A stretch of 64,000 nucleotides of DNA from Cristatella mucedo (lineage: Eukaryota > Bryozoa > Phylactolaemata > Cristatellidae): the NCBI GenBank assembly GCA_009760855.2, contig WPIO01000007.1:11907501-11971500 (forward strand), read 5' to 3'. The position numbers and the translations under genes were made by a program. Positions 48,900 through 59,721 of the stretch are shown piece after piece (position 1 is the first letter of the stretch; each line of letters opens with the position of its first letter). The notes beneath the pieces were generated by a model. It was not told the DNA's origin and did no database searches. It was given only the letters and a program-made list of their open reading frames with translations.

Positions 48900-51150
48900 G
48901 AAAGCCTATTTCTTTCTAGTCAATCTGATACAGATTGGGGTCTAAGCCAGGCCACTTAAGTCGATTGCAGTAAATTGCCCTCGATTGTCTAAAAGGATGC
49001 GGTTGCACTTTTAATACAGTATGCTGCAATACGAAGGTAAAGTTGGAGCTTCTGTCTGCAACAATCGTTCTATTTGTAACGCACCATTATGGATTGACGT
49101 ATTCTTCCGGGCCATTGCTGTGGATTGCCATACATTGCCATATTGAAAGCCAACAATGGGTGCAAATTATGGGCGCACTCAAATAGATGTTACATGAAAA
49201 GAGAGTGGCAGTTTCACTCAGCCAATCTTAACGATTTTCCAGAGATTTTGGTACTAGCCCAGCTGTTGCTCTAGATGCCATGCATTGCCGACTGTTAACG
49301 AGCAAAGCATCTTGAAAACACTATGGTTTCGCTTCGGATGGACCTAGTGAAATGCTATATGCAGAGACAATTAGAGCTTCGTGCTGCCAATTTCTCGTCG
49401 ATTTGCCGCGGGTTCGGTATTGACCCGGGCTATTGCTGTCGTTGGCCATTCATTGCTCGCAATTGTATGGTTTAAGGGATGTCATTGCACTTTAAGACAG
49501 TTCGTTGTCACATGCAAGAAAAATTATGTCTTGGCCCAGCCACTTTTCGGTGATCTGCTGTGGATCGTCATGGATTGCCGTATTTACCTGCGCCATTGCA
49601 TCGATTGTTATGTTTTGCCAGACATTGAACGCACGGAACACGTTGGAAATATGTGGGCGTGTAGTGAGATATCATTTGCAATGAGAATTCGAGCTTTGTG
49701 CAGCCGACTTTTCGTCGACTCGCCTAAGGCTCGCTGTATTGGCCCCCTGCCATTGCTGTTAATTGCAGTGTGTTGTTGACAGTAAATGTACGAATAGCGT
49801 AGCAATAATACGTTCCATTTTAACACAGTTAAATTTTAAATGCAGCGACGATTGAAGCTTTGAGAAGCTTATTTGTGGTCGATTTGCCACGGATTGTAGT
49901 GCATTGCTGGTTCGAGCCTAGCCTCATTCACAGTCCTAGATTTTTCGAGAGCAATTGGTTAAAATGACCTGGTTGCACTTTAAACAGCGTGCTCTGTAAT
50001 ATTCATTCACAATTGGAGCATTTGCAAACCAATATCTGGTGATTTTGGTAATTTCAATAATTGTGACGTTAGCCCGGGCCATTGCAGTCGATTCCAGTGC
50101 ATTGCATCAGAAGGGTCAAAGCAGTTGTTGTGAAATTGTGTGATTAAACAATAACGGAAGACTAGACCAACGTACAATCATTATTAGAGCTTAAAGTGTA
50201 CGCATCCTGGTCGCTTTGTGGCAGATTCAGGTCTATTAAGGTGGATTTAGGTATGAGACCGGGTGGTTGTTGTCAATTGCAGTGCATTGCCTGGGAACGT
50301 GTGTGCAAAATGGGTAAAATTGTTTGGATGCACTTTGAACTGAGTCTAGTCTAATGTGAAATGTAAATTAAAGCTTTACGTCGGCGATTTGAGGATGATT
50401 TGCAGTGTATTAGAGTGGATTGCGGTATTTCCCTAATCATTTTGGGCGATTAACGCTTATTGCCAGAGTTCGCGGATGCACAACTTTTTTTACTTTAAGT
50501 GGGTGTGCACACAACACGATGCTTTTTAACACGCAATAAAACTAGAGCTCGATGCATTCTATTTCTAGTCGTTATGCAGCGAATGCCATGTATTGGAGTG
50601 GATTTCGGTATTGTGCCGTACTATTGCAGTCGATTGCAACGCATTGCACGAAAACAGAAGAGCTTTTGGAAATCTCTCGGTGTGCGATGGAATGCAGTAT
50701 TTAGTCAACTGTGGTATTGGCCCCGGCCGCTGCATTCGCATTTCAGTGGACTTTGTGAGAATGAGTGAACGGAATCGCTCGAATTTTTTAGGTACATTTT
50801 GCACGTAGCCTAGTTTCATATTCCAAACCTTTTTAAGGTTTGTGCAGCTGATTCGAAATGGATTCGAAGCGAAGAGGTTTGTGCAGCTGATTCGAATTGG
50901 ATTCGAAGCGAACTAAAGTGGATTTGGTGGATTTCGGTCCAGACCTCAGTCGTTGGAGCTCAATTGCATAAGTGCCCATGCGAACAATGCCTTGAAATTT
51001 GTGGATAGATAGAATTGAAGATTTACTACAATATCCACCTAAAATCTTAACTTGTCATTTGCTAACTTATGGTCAATTTTTGCCTAATTACAGGGGATTG
51101 CCTTCGATTTTGGTGGATTTGATGGATTTTGGTAGATTGTGGTAGTGCTT
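48900..51150 (+). repeat. ~165-bp diverged satellite, block 2
   Basis: At least ten monomers with cores near 49,047, 49,205, 49,368, 49,524, 49,685, 49,848, 50,010, 50,181, 50,366 and 50,540; spacings run from 156 to 185 bp. Beyond 50,800 it decays into GGATTTTGGTGGATT-rich sequence. A 39-bp tandem duplication (AGGTTTGTGCAGCTGATTCG) lies at 50,836-50,913. A 132-codon frame (49,381-49,779) crosses it but is an accident of the repeat. Confidence 0.85.
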
Positions 51151-51319
51151 TGAACCCCTTTCAAGCTGGAATTGCTTCTGAGTCTAGCCTTAATTCTAGT
51201 CTATGAAACGCGTCGCTCGATATTTGGTACGAGCGAGGAGTAAATCCTGGCTGCATTGCTCACGAAGATCGTTTTTTTCAGGCATAGCTCCAGTTAGCGA
51301 CTGGCTTGCATAACTATAG

Positions 51320-51454
51320 TTCATTTGCCTAGCGCCCTAAGAGAACTTAATCACTATTCAGGCGCTTCGCATGTGCCTCGGGGCTCGAGCCCACGACCTC
51401 AGCCAGACCTTGGTCATGACGAGCACCTTAACCGCTGGACCAAACCAGCTCGGC
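51320..51454 (-). mobile_element. SINE1 copy
   Basis: Full set of landmarks in reverse: AGCGCCCTAAGAGAACTTAA, TTCAGGCGCTTCGCATGTGC, B box GGGGCTCGAGCCCACGACC, A box TTAACCGCTGGACCAAACC and the end CCAGCTCGGC at 51,445-51,454. No clear target duplication. Confidence 0.88.
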
Positions 51455-52230
51455 GTATATGCTATTAAGAGATCACTGTCAGCCATGCCTATCGGTGACT
51501 CTCATGTCGACGTTAGAAGAACTCGTTGTCCAGTACTACAAATGCAAATGAAAACAGAAAAGTTCTATCTGGGACAGTGAGAAAAGATTCATCGATAGCT
51601 ATCGCTGTAGGAGTGTAGAGTTTTTCCGCTTGGGAATGTCCAATCGTGCAACAGAGCTCTGCCTCATAATTAATAAGCCTTTTTATTCTTATCAACACTT
51701 TCCGATAGACAAGTTATCCTTTATTTAGTCGCTCGATCTGTACTACGTTATAGAGCACTGAATGCTTTTTGCAGCCGTGCTGATGATAAACCACAAGTGC
51801 CACTTCCAATAAATAGATTTTTGGCGAATTACACAGCTTATTAAGCCCACTGCCTCCTAATGACACAGCTTACTGTACATGTTATATTTATGAAAACAAT
51901 TTTTCGTCACCGAGGCGATCCTACCGTTGAAAGAATTACAATAATAATAATAATGCACTTGGTAAAGGGAGCCGGTGCCCACGGGATGACGCTGCTTCGC
52001 CTTAGTCTACGCTTACGAACGGAGCAGTGCATTAGAATCAGAACGCTGGACTGCGTTGTCGTCGTTTTCAAACCGCCGCCTAGGGCCACAGTGGTAACTG
52101 CTTTAGACGGTGCCCCGTTGTAGCCACCATCTTTTGTTTCCCCGGGCTTTGCCTCTGGATACCGGGTTCGAACTTCGAAATTCACAAGTAAAAGTAGAGA
52201 TTAATCAAACCGACCACGCTTCGTTTAGAA

Positions 52231-52418
52231 CAGCTCCTCTCAACTTATCTAATGCCGCGACCCTTTAATACAGTTCCTCATGCTGTGGCGACCCCAACCT
52301 TGAAATAATTATGTCAGAAATGTCGAATGCGTGTTTGACGATGGTCTCAGGCCCTGCATCCCTGTGTAAGGGTCGTTCGACCCCCAAAGTGGTCGCAAAC
52401 ACAGGTTGAGAACCGCTG
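52231..52418. mobile_element. Non-autonomous hAT-type DNA transposon, 188 bp
   Basis: Left end CAGCTCCTCTCAACTTATCT and right end AACACAGGTTGAGAACCGCTG form imperfect terminal inverted repeats (CAGCGGTTCTCAACCT read from the right). Flanks GTTTAGAA (52,223-52,230) and CTTTAGAA (52,419-52,426) are an 8-bp target duplication with one mismatch, of the nTnTAGAn kind used by hAT. Internal sequence (ATGCCGCGACCCTTTAATAC, AGTTCCTCATGCTGTGG, GGGTCGTTCGACCCC) resembles, from memory, mammalian URR1/SPIN-like hAT elements. No transposase. Confidence 0.85.
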
Positions 52419-52426
52419 CTTTAGAA

Positions 52427-52485
52427 CATACGTAAAGTGCCTAGCAAGAGTTTTCAGAATTAGCTGTGCGAATTTATTAATATTA
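52427..52485 (+). mobile_element. LINE-A terminal hairpin fragment (weak)
   Basis: ACGTAAAGTGCCTAGCAAGAG at 52,430 resembles the LINE-A hairpin 5' arm, followed by a short ATTAATATTA tail. The hAT element lies next to it. Confidence 0.4.
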
Positions 52486-52699
52486 CCAATCAATTCAAGC
52501 GGCCTCATTTAAATTCGCTGCAAAAGAGTCTTCGCGGCAACGATCCTTCTTGCAGATTAGACTTTGAAATCTGGCGTCACGCTATCCTATATTTCCCGTG
52601 GCAAGCGGGCGATAGCTGATCACTAAGTCTCATCTACTACTACGTAAATGAGGCTGCTGAATCAGCCGACCTTTACCTCTTAAATCGTTTTAACCAGAC

Positions 52700-53820
52700 T
52701 CCACGGCCGGTCAATAGTTGCCGCGAGTGCTGGCCACGTGACCCTCGGCATAGACAGAACGAGCATCGAATTCTCTTCTACCTCTCGCCGACCGATCTGA
52801 CTGCGAGCAAATTCTTGCTAAGCAGCGTCCGCCATGCTCAGATCGCTCGCTCGCCGTGCGCTCGATCGATCCTTTAATTAACGAATAACACAATGAGAAG
52901 ACAGTCTGCTGTGGAAGCCGGTCGCTCGCCGTCCTCTGGCACCGGCTCGAAATGCACTCGAGGCCGACTGAGTCAGCGGCTCGAGGGCGTCGCGGAGTCA
53001 CCATCGCCGAGCCGCCGGACGAGGCTGCCACGAGGCTGCCTCGTCCGGCGGCTCGGCTGCGGCCGACGATGAGCACTTCAAAGATTGCAGCCGCTCCCGA
53101 AGACCCGCCCGAGCTCCAGCCGCAGACGGAAAGTCGGCGAGCTTGCGGTCGTCACCGAAGCCGCACCAAAAACGGGCTCGTGCCATCACTTGCCGCCACG
53201 AGCAATTCGCCGACGCCGAATTCGTCGTCGCCCGCCGTCCCGCCGCCGCTCGCCGATTCGTAGGCTGCAGCTCTTCCGCAGGCACGCACTGACTCAACAC
53301 CACGGCACCGCCATGCGGCCGACTCCGGGCGGGCCGCACGACTCGTCGGTAAGCGAGTGCTCGCTCCTACGGTGCCCCTTGACTATTTTTATTTGTGCAC
53401 CCCAGCAGCAAGAGGGGAGAGCCTCACAGTGGTGCAGAGGTGCCGACTCGCAGGTGCCAAACCAGCTAGCGCCGCTCCGCTGCAGCAGTTGGGATTTAGG
53501 AGGGGATCAGCACGTGAGAGCCGCACGGCAAGAGGCGAGGTTGTGAACGCAACCTACAGCCGCAGGGGTAGCCGGCCATGCCCAGTAACCCAGCACTGCC
53601 CCTCGAAGCCGCCTGCTTTGCCTGGGCGACCAGCATTGTCGGACGATTGCAGTGCACTTGTCCTACGACCCTCGCTGCCGCTGGCTCAAGAGTCGTGCCA
53701 TCTGCTAGTTTGCCCGGACGAACAACAATCCCCTCAGTTCTTTGTCCTCCTCCTACTCCTCCTGCTCCTCCGCATGAAGCTGCCGATCCGACCAATGGCG
53801 CACGACCTCAAGAAAAAAAG
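52700..53820. other. GC-rich island with overlapping open frames
   Basis: About 1.1 kb of CpG-rich sequence in AT-rich surroundings. Plus frames 52,952-53,263 (103 codons), 53,085-53,546 (153) and 53,357-53,857 (166) and minus frames of up to 121 codons overlap; none has a domain I know. It could be a promoter-associated CpG island or a first exon, or a repeat. Confidence 0.5.
53006..53057. repeat. Perfect 20-bp inverted repeat, 12-nt loop
   Basis: Left arm GCCGAGCCGCCGGACGAGGC (53,006-53,025), right arm its exact reverse complement (53,038-53,057). Because of it both strands can encode AEPPDEAA. Confidence 0.95.
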
Positions 53821-54420
53821 TATCTTAAGCAATTTTATTTATTTATTAGGTGATTAATTATAGACCGAGTGTTTTGGTAAGTTACGTCTTCGTTACGTTA
53901 GTAAGTTTTTATCTCAAAACTATCAAGTTTGCTGGGGCTATTTTGTCTAGGCTATTTTGTTTTGGGCTGTTTCGAGTGCAGGCTATTTTGTTGGGGCCAT
54001 TTTTTAAGAGGCTGTTTTCTCAGGTCACCGATATTGAAGTTGTTCAAGAGCTTTTTAGAACGAAGTAGCTGAAGGAATAACCTTGGTAATTTAAAGGTTT
54101 GTTACAGGCGAAACCAAGTCGTCTTGGTCTGAGAAGCTTTGAGTGATCGCGTAATCACCCGACCGCTCGCTTCTCCGACCGGTATACTTGAAAAGTAAAA
54201 AGGTTTCCGGACCAAGGGAATCATAGGACCCAAATTTGAGACCAAACTTCTTATTCAGTAGAATGCTTGATAGAGAGCCAGTTGCGATTTTTGGATGCTA
54301 CCACGTTAATGCTATATGACCTTTGCTTTTCTCCAACTGTAAGCTTCGAATGGCACATACTGAAAAGCCTACAAATCCTGAGTTACAGAGGCATCCAACG
54401 AGATGTCATAAGCGCTTGGT

Positions 54421-54500
54421 CAAGATTGGCTTATCATATGCTCGAGCACGTTACAACTGACAAGATTGGCTTATCATATGCTTGAGCATGTTACCACTGA
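54421..54500 (+). repeat. 40-bp direct duplication
   Basis: Two adjacent copies of a 40-bp unit beginning CAAGATTGGCTTATCATATG, with about three differences. The second copy runs into a LINE-A-like 3' UTR (GTTACCACTGACCATTAGACC to 54,555), so the duplication may include the edge of an old LINE-A fragment. Confidence 0.85.
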
Positions 54501-55089
54501 CCATTAGACCATGCTTTTTTCGTAGCAAATGTTTGAAGTGCGTATAAAGATGTTGATCGTTTTTTAGGTGACAGCAGACAGACTAGATCGTAGAGCTAAT
54601 GAGTTTATCGAGCAAATAGGCTTGTTTTGAAAAAGAGTTATCAGCTGGAGCAAGGACTTCCCTACTGAGCTGAAGAGATGGACTGACAAGAGGGCGCAGC
54701 ATCAATAAATTAACCCACGGCAGTTTACTTCATTGGGTTAACTGGAATACGTCTGTGACCGAAGCTGTTCGACTTGGGTATCCAGATATGTTTCAGATGC
54801 ACTAAAGCAATGCCAAAGCTCATGGCATTTTTTCACCGCTACGCTGAGTACCTCGTTTCATGCAATGCCAGAGAGTGATGACCTCCTCAGACCGACGTCA
54901 GCAGGAGAGCGAAAAGACGTGAAGACATGATGCTGATCGGGGTGGATGACAAGGCCGTTTACTAATATTCATTGTGCGACCGGAAAACATCGATAAGACG
55001 GTCAGCAAAAGAAGTTCGAAGAGAGAAAAGCAGATAGAGTCGGATATAAAGCAAACGAAATCAAAGAAAGGTAAAAACACACATAACAG

Positions 55090-55330
55090 ATGCGAAGTGT
55101 AAGAGAGACGCAGAGAGGGAGAGAGAGAGAGAGAGAGAAAGGGAGGCATGAAAAGTCATTGAGGGAGAGGAGAGAGAGAAAGAGAGGTATGGAGAGTCAT
55201 TGAGAGAGATAGAGAGATAAAGGAAGAGAAAGAGAGAGGCAGAGAGAGAGAGAGACAGACAGACAGACAGGCAGAAAGAGACAGTGAGAGAGAGAGAGTT
55301 ATTTAGAGAGAGAGCGAGAGACAGACTGGC
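55090..55330. repeat. GA-rich simple repeat
   Basis: (GA)n with interruptions. A 41-bp unit containing GGCATGAAAAGTCATTGAG recurs (55,145 and 55,186). An apparent minus-strand frame (54,898-55,149) is low complexity. Confidence 0.9.
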
Positions 55331-55954
55331 TGAAAGCTTGAGACTCAGATGAGGGAAGGCATGTCAAGAATTGCAAAGATAAACGGGCAGCCATGGCACA
55401 GCTCATCATATGCTTTAAGCAGTTGCATGGACCGCATAGTCATATCATAGCACTGCTCATCACCTCTAAAACAACGGGTCCTCATAGAACATGACACGAG
55501 AGATATCAACAGACAAATCACTAATATGGCGGAAACCATCTTACTCATGCTCGCAGTGAATGAAAGCAATTGGTCCAGCATCAAAGCAGCACAAATCTTC
55601 AGTTAAAGCTAAATTACCGGGCACCTGTAAGTTAGTGAGAGCGAGTTTCCTGCTGTCTTTTATAGTCATAAAACACGACTTCTCAAACCGTACACAGAGT
55701 TTTCCAATTTCACCACATGGAGCTATAACTATTATCTGATCCAGTTCTGTATTAGCCACCTCATCACTATCGCCATATTCTAGGTAACCGTAGTAAGTTC
55801 AATCCTGATGCCGTCGTTAGCCTGCTCAATTTCCTGCCATGTACTAGTATAAGCTTCACTCTTAGAAGACTTCTGATTAGCTGTGACATTAACGGTAGAT
55901 TTTTATAACTGCTGATTCAGACGTTGACATTCCTCCGCCTTCAGTGTATAATCA

Positions 55955-56232
55955 TCGAGGTCGTGGGCTCAAGCCTTATGGCATTTGTAACCGGTGAGCT
56001 GTGATGGCACACTAGGTAAGGCGGTTGCTTTCACGACGTCGGTCCTGAGGTCGTGGGTTCGATTCTTGTGGTGGGCGATCCTTTATCGCCACTGCAAGTG
56101 GTGGTGATAGCCGTAAAGGCTCTTCTGTCGCTATACAAAAAGAGGCTGTTTAATCAGCTAGGATTTATTTATTTAATTGTAAAGCACCAGGATCAAGATT
56201 AAGTTCTCTAATGGCACTCTACGAGTAAATGC
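55955..56232 (+). mobile_element. SINE1 copy split by SINE2
   Basis: Left part 55,955-55,990 (GAGGTCGTGGGCTCAAGCC, GGCATTTGTAA) and right part 56,177-56,232 (TTGTAAAGCACCAGGATCAAG, GATTAAGTTCTCTAATGGCA). TTGTAA borders the insert on both sides and is the likely target duplication of SINE2. Confidence 0.65.
55991..56176 (+). mobile_element. SINE2 (tRNA-derived) copy 2
   Basis: Starts with the tRNA-like head GAGCTGTGATGGCACACTAGG, has a B box GGTTCGATTC at 56,056-56,065, and a tail TAATCAGCTAGGATTTATTT. It matches copy 1 (11,820-12,002, reverse) closely over its whole length, including GCCGTAAAGGCTCTTCTGTC and ACAAAAAGAGGCTGTTTAATC. Confidence 0.82.
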
Positions 56233-56634
56233 ATTTTTGTCGTTAGACATTCCCGTTTCAAGCTCATACTTTGGGAGCCTGTTATTAACTTCTCCGTAGG
56301 GCCACATCCGGCACATTTAGAGTTGACGACGACTTTGAGTGAATTTCTCATGTCAGGCACACCCATTCGATGAGTACCCTGTGTCTAGATCATTTGAGTT
56401 GAGACATTTCGTCAGCTGTCAATTATTCCTTCAGAAATAATCACTAGAAATCAGCGTTAATCCAGTGAGGTCAGAGAAGACCATAGCCAACCGTTAAGAC
56501 AATTACAGCAGCAAATAGCCACATACAAACTATAGCAGACGAGATCATAGGGCAATTAAAGGAAGCCTCTTGGTCAATCAGGGGTTACTGCTCACTATCG
56601 CAGCTTCTGCTTTCTATTAGTGGCTGCTTGGGGG

Positions 56635-56650
56635 TATGCTATAAAGGGGC
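56635..56650 (+). promoter_or_regulatory. TATA-like element
   Basis: GCTATAAAGGGG at 56,639-56,650, with a CTCTCTGTGCAGT initiator-like stretch about 25 bp later. No gene follows on the plus strand, so this is a weak call. Confidence 0.2.
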
Positions 56651-57168
56651 ACGTCGAAGTTATCTCTCTGTGCAGTACATCGAGAGGACTAGCAGCCGCG
56701 TTCGTTTAAAATTCAGGATTACAAAGGTACCAATTATTCTTAGTAGAAAAATGTTCCCTTTTCTGTAAGACCCATAACGTAGGCTATCGCTGTACTGTTA
56801 AGTACAGAATCGTTGCTGAGTCATGGCTCACGTTTCATTATGAACATTTAAATTTTTTGGCCAGGCCGAGTTTCCTGAAGGAACACGCCAAGCTAGAGTT
56901 TCTGGAAGGTCATCTAACCTAGCCTCTCTCGCGAACATATAGGCACTCCGACCAAGCTCTGAAATTTCATTTGTACCTTTGAGAGCCCACCCGGTCAATG
57001 GCACCATTGCTGCCATGACCGTTATCTACAGTTGCAACGGGCAAGTATTCTATGCAGATTGGATCCGTTGACTTCCATCAGCTCTTTCTGCCCTGATCTG
57101 GTTTCGTCTTTGTTTTCAAGTTCAAGGCGACTGATGGACCTAACACATAAGAACATGCCACGCTCTTG

Positions 57169-57585
57169 TCATATGCTGGTCGGCATTATATTCCCACTGG
57201 CAGGTTTGCTTGGACGATTCACGTCCATCGAGAGTCTTTGAGGTGGTCTTTTCATGCCACCAGAGTGTGCAGCTGAAGTGACTCGGTTCAGCTCAGCCTT
57301 GATGCATCGCCCAGCATGAACAGATAGTTCTGCAGCCTGAGTTGCTCGGAAGCCAAAGATGGCACTAGGGCTCACACCACGTCCCATTCGACCACAATCG
57401 CTGCAGGATTTTATGGTCAGGGTGAAATAACCATCGTGTCTGTTATATTGTCCATAGCGAAAGAAGTCTACCTGAATCAGTCGCCAGCTGTTAGCGAAAA
57501 TCGTGGCCGCAAGTACGAACAGGCTCAGCATGCGTCTGAAACGAGTTGAGAGCGACACCACTGTCAGAAGAGCTGTTGCTGTCAC
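57169..57585 (-). CDS. Possible secreted protein exon (hypothetical)
   Basis: A 138-codon minus frame. Residues 1-33 look like a signal peptide with a hydrophobic core (LSLFVLAATIFA). The next part, LIQVDFFRYGQYNRHDGYF and TLTIKSCSDCGRMGRG, is not low complexity. The remainder contains two more cysteines at most and no domain that I can name. No neighbouring exon, promoter or poly(A) site was established, and it does not match any repeat family in the window. It may be a chance frame. Confidence 0.25.
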   Translation of the reverse strand: MTATALLTVVSLSTRFRRMLSLFVLAATIFANSWRLIQVDFFRYGQYNRHDGYFTLTIKSCSDCGRMGRGVSPSAIFGFRATQAAELSVHAGRCIKAELNRVTSAAHSGGMKRPPQRLSMDVNRPSKPASGNIMPTSI

Positions 57586-58377
57586 CGCTGTTGATTATCC
57601 AATTTCACTCTCAATCCGACTGCATGTGGACGCACGGGAGCCTGCTCATCCCTCACTGGAATTCGTCCGGTAAGCACGCCGTTCTGGAATAACAATGGGG
57701 GGGGGGTCATATCGCTCTCAGTCCGGTACTAGTATGCAGCCGATACCGGCCGGCTGCCATGCAGTGACTCATGGCCTAAGTCACCTTGTCAAGACTTCTG
57801 TGCGTCGCTCGACGGCGGTCAATTCAGGAAATGGACGAGGTCGCCAATTAATTTCAATCAGGTTAGTTACTTGAACGGGAAACGGTTCATGATTGACAAT
57901 AGAAAGCGATCGACGGAGTGCAGCTAGCGAGTGGTCACACCTGGCTGTAAAGGGAGCTAGGAGGCTATGAACCAAGCTAGTGTGGCAAGGAAGACGTTGA
58001 GCTGTACTGAACTGCTCTAGGTAGCTCGCATGGCTCGGCATTGTCCACTGTGCGGATCGCGACTTGCCTCACTTCTGATCGTCGAGCTGTTGCTTATCTT
58101 CTGACCGTCTGATCGTCGAGCCGATGCCCCTCGACTCTACTCTACTTGGGAATGCAGACTTAAGTAGAATATCTCTGCTTGTTTGGGTCAATCTTTTGGC
58201 AACTTTTGATACTATCGATACCAGGTCCTTCTTGAGCGCCTCCCCTCTCGTCCGGGCATCACTGCCACTTCTATGCAATGGTTCGGGTCCTATCTCAGTG
58301 GAAGACTCCCGAGTATTGATGCGAATTAACGTAGATCATCCAAGGAACCACCGAAATATAAGTTATCTCAAGGGTCT

Positions 58378-58590
58378 GTGCTTGCTCCAGTTATTTTCAC
58401 GATTTATACTCTCCTTCTTTCCGATATCATTGCCAAGCAAAATCTAGGCATTCACTTCTATGCAGATGACACTCAGTTGCACCTTTGCTTTGATCCCTCC
58501 GAGACCTTCAGCACGTCGAATTCTCTAAACTCCTTTACCGCATTGATTGATGACATCTGCACTTTGATGGCAGCAACTTTCTTAAATTGA
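58378..58590 (+). pseudogene. LINE-A RT catalytic core, YADD intact
   Basis: Frame reads LAPVIFTIYTLLLSDIIAK then GIHFYADDTQLHLCF and LNSFTALIDDICTLMAA. The catalytic YADD box is intact here, unlike in the two long copies. Motif A lies upstream in another frame (58,124-58,330: FDTIDTRSFLS), and stops occur on both sides. Confidence 0.85.
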
Positions 58591-59018
58591 ATTATGATAA
58601 AACTAACCTACTATTTGTGGGCAAACCAGTTGTGATTCAGACAATTGGAAAGGCTAACGCTCAGTCGTGGCTCTGTCACTATATCTTCTTTTGAATGTAC
58701 ACGAAATCACGATGTCATATTCCAATGTGAACTTTCCTTAGACGACTACATCAGCTCCTCAGTGAAATTGCCTACATTCAGTTACACAACACTGCAAAAA
58801 TTCGGGCTTGTTTGGACAGGGGTACCACATCTAAATTGGTTCGTACATTTGTGACATCCCGTCTTGACTTCTGTAAGTCACTGCTTGCAGTGTGCCGGCG
58901 TATGCAATCAGGTGCTTACAGCTGGTGAAAAACTCTGCAGCTAGGCTTGTCTGTCGTAAGCGTTGCAGCTGCGACATCACACCACTTCTCGCCGACCTGC
59001 ACTGGCTCCCAGTCAAGC

Positions 59019-59232
59019 TATAATAATAATAATAATAATAATAATAATTCACTTGATAAAACGCCCTCAGAGAACTTAATCTCTCTCTAGGCGCTTTACA
59101 TTTGCTGCAAAGGGAAATGCAATTGAATTGTGAGTAAAATCATGCTTGATAAACAAATAAAAATTAATAACATGGTTAGGGGTGACATGCACAGGGTCAG
59201 CATGCAGATGTGGTTAGTGGCAGCATGCGCAA
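59019..59232 (-). mobile_element. LINE-A 3' end inserted in LINE-A
   Basis: An (AAT)n run of nine units (59,021-59,048), then hairpin (AACGCCCTCAGAGAACTTAA, TCTCTCTCTAGGCGCTTTAC) and 3' UTR to GTGGCAGCATGCGC. The host LINE-A sequence stops at AGTCAAGC and resumes after about 59,232. Confidence 0.82.
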
Positions 59233-59439
59233 ACATAGAATTCAGACTTTTGCCACTTACTTTTAGGTCCCTTCATTCTTTGGCTCCAGCCTACCTCTAA
59301 GATCTATTTCCCTCCAGGCTAAGCATCGTACCACCAGATTTTTGGAATCTAGCTGTTGACCCATGCTCCATGAAAATCTCAAATCCTAAGGAGACCATGC
59401 CTTTAGTTGGTATGCTTCCAAAACCTGGAGCTCACTCTC

Positions 59440-59721
59440 TTTCTTACGCAACGACATCTACTCTCCTGCTTCCGACTATGGCTCATCCTTTTCAGCGGTC
59501 CTGAGCTGCTACTTCCATGCTACTCACAACCTCAACTGCTCTCCTGACTCTGCCATGCTTCCTACTTTCTCTTTGTTTCGTGAGACGAAGTCGGTTGGCT
59601 GCCGAATTCATACCGAAAGCCGCTTACAGTATCAGTGGGCTATACAAAACTCTCCTGCGTAACACCCAAACAGTCTTTATGACTTTGTGGAGTCATAGAC
59701 GGAGATACATTACATTAAATT
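59440..59721 (+). mobile_element. LINE-B 3' end inserted in LINE-A
   Basis: From TTTCTTACGCAACGACATC to GGAGATACATTACATTAAAT. ACTCTC at 59,434-59,439 and 59,722-59,727 is the target duplication. It differs from the two other LINE-B copies at more sites than they differ from each other. Confidence 0.9.

Noticed and set aside
49381-49779. A 132-codon protein
   Set aside because: It lies inside the satellite and is made of satellite monomers.
52080-52180. A third SINE at CCGGGTTCGAACTTCG
   Set aside because: A lone B-box-like motif with no A box and no second copy.
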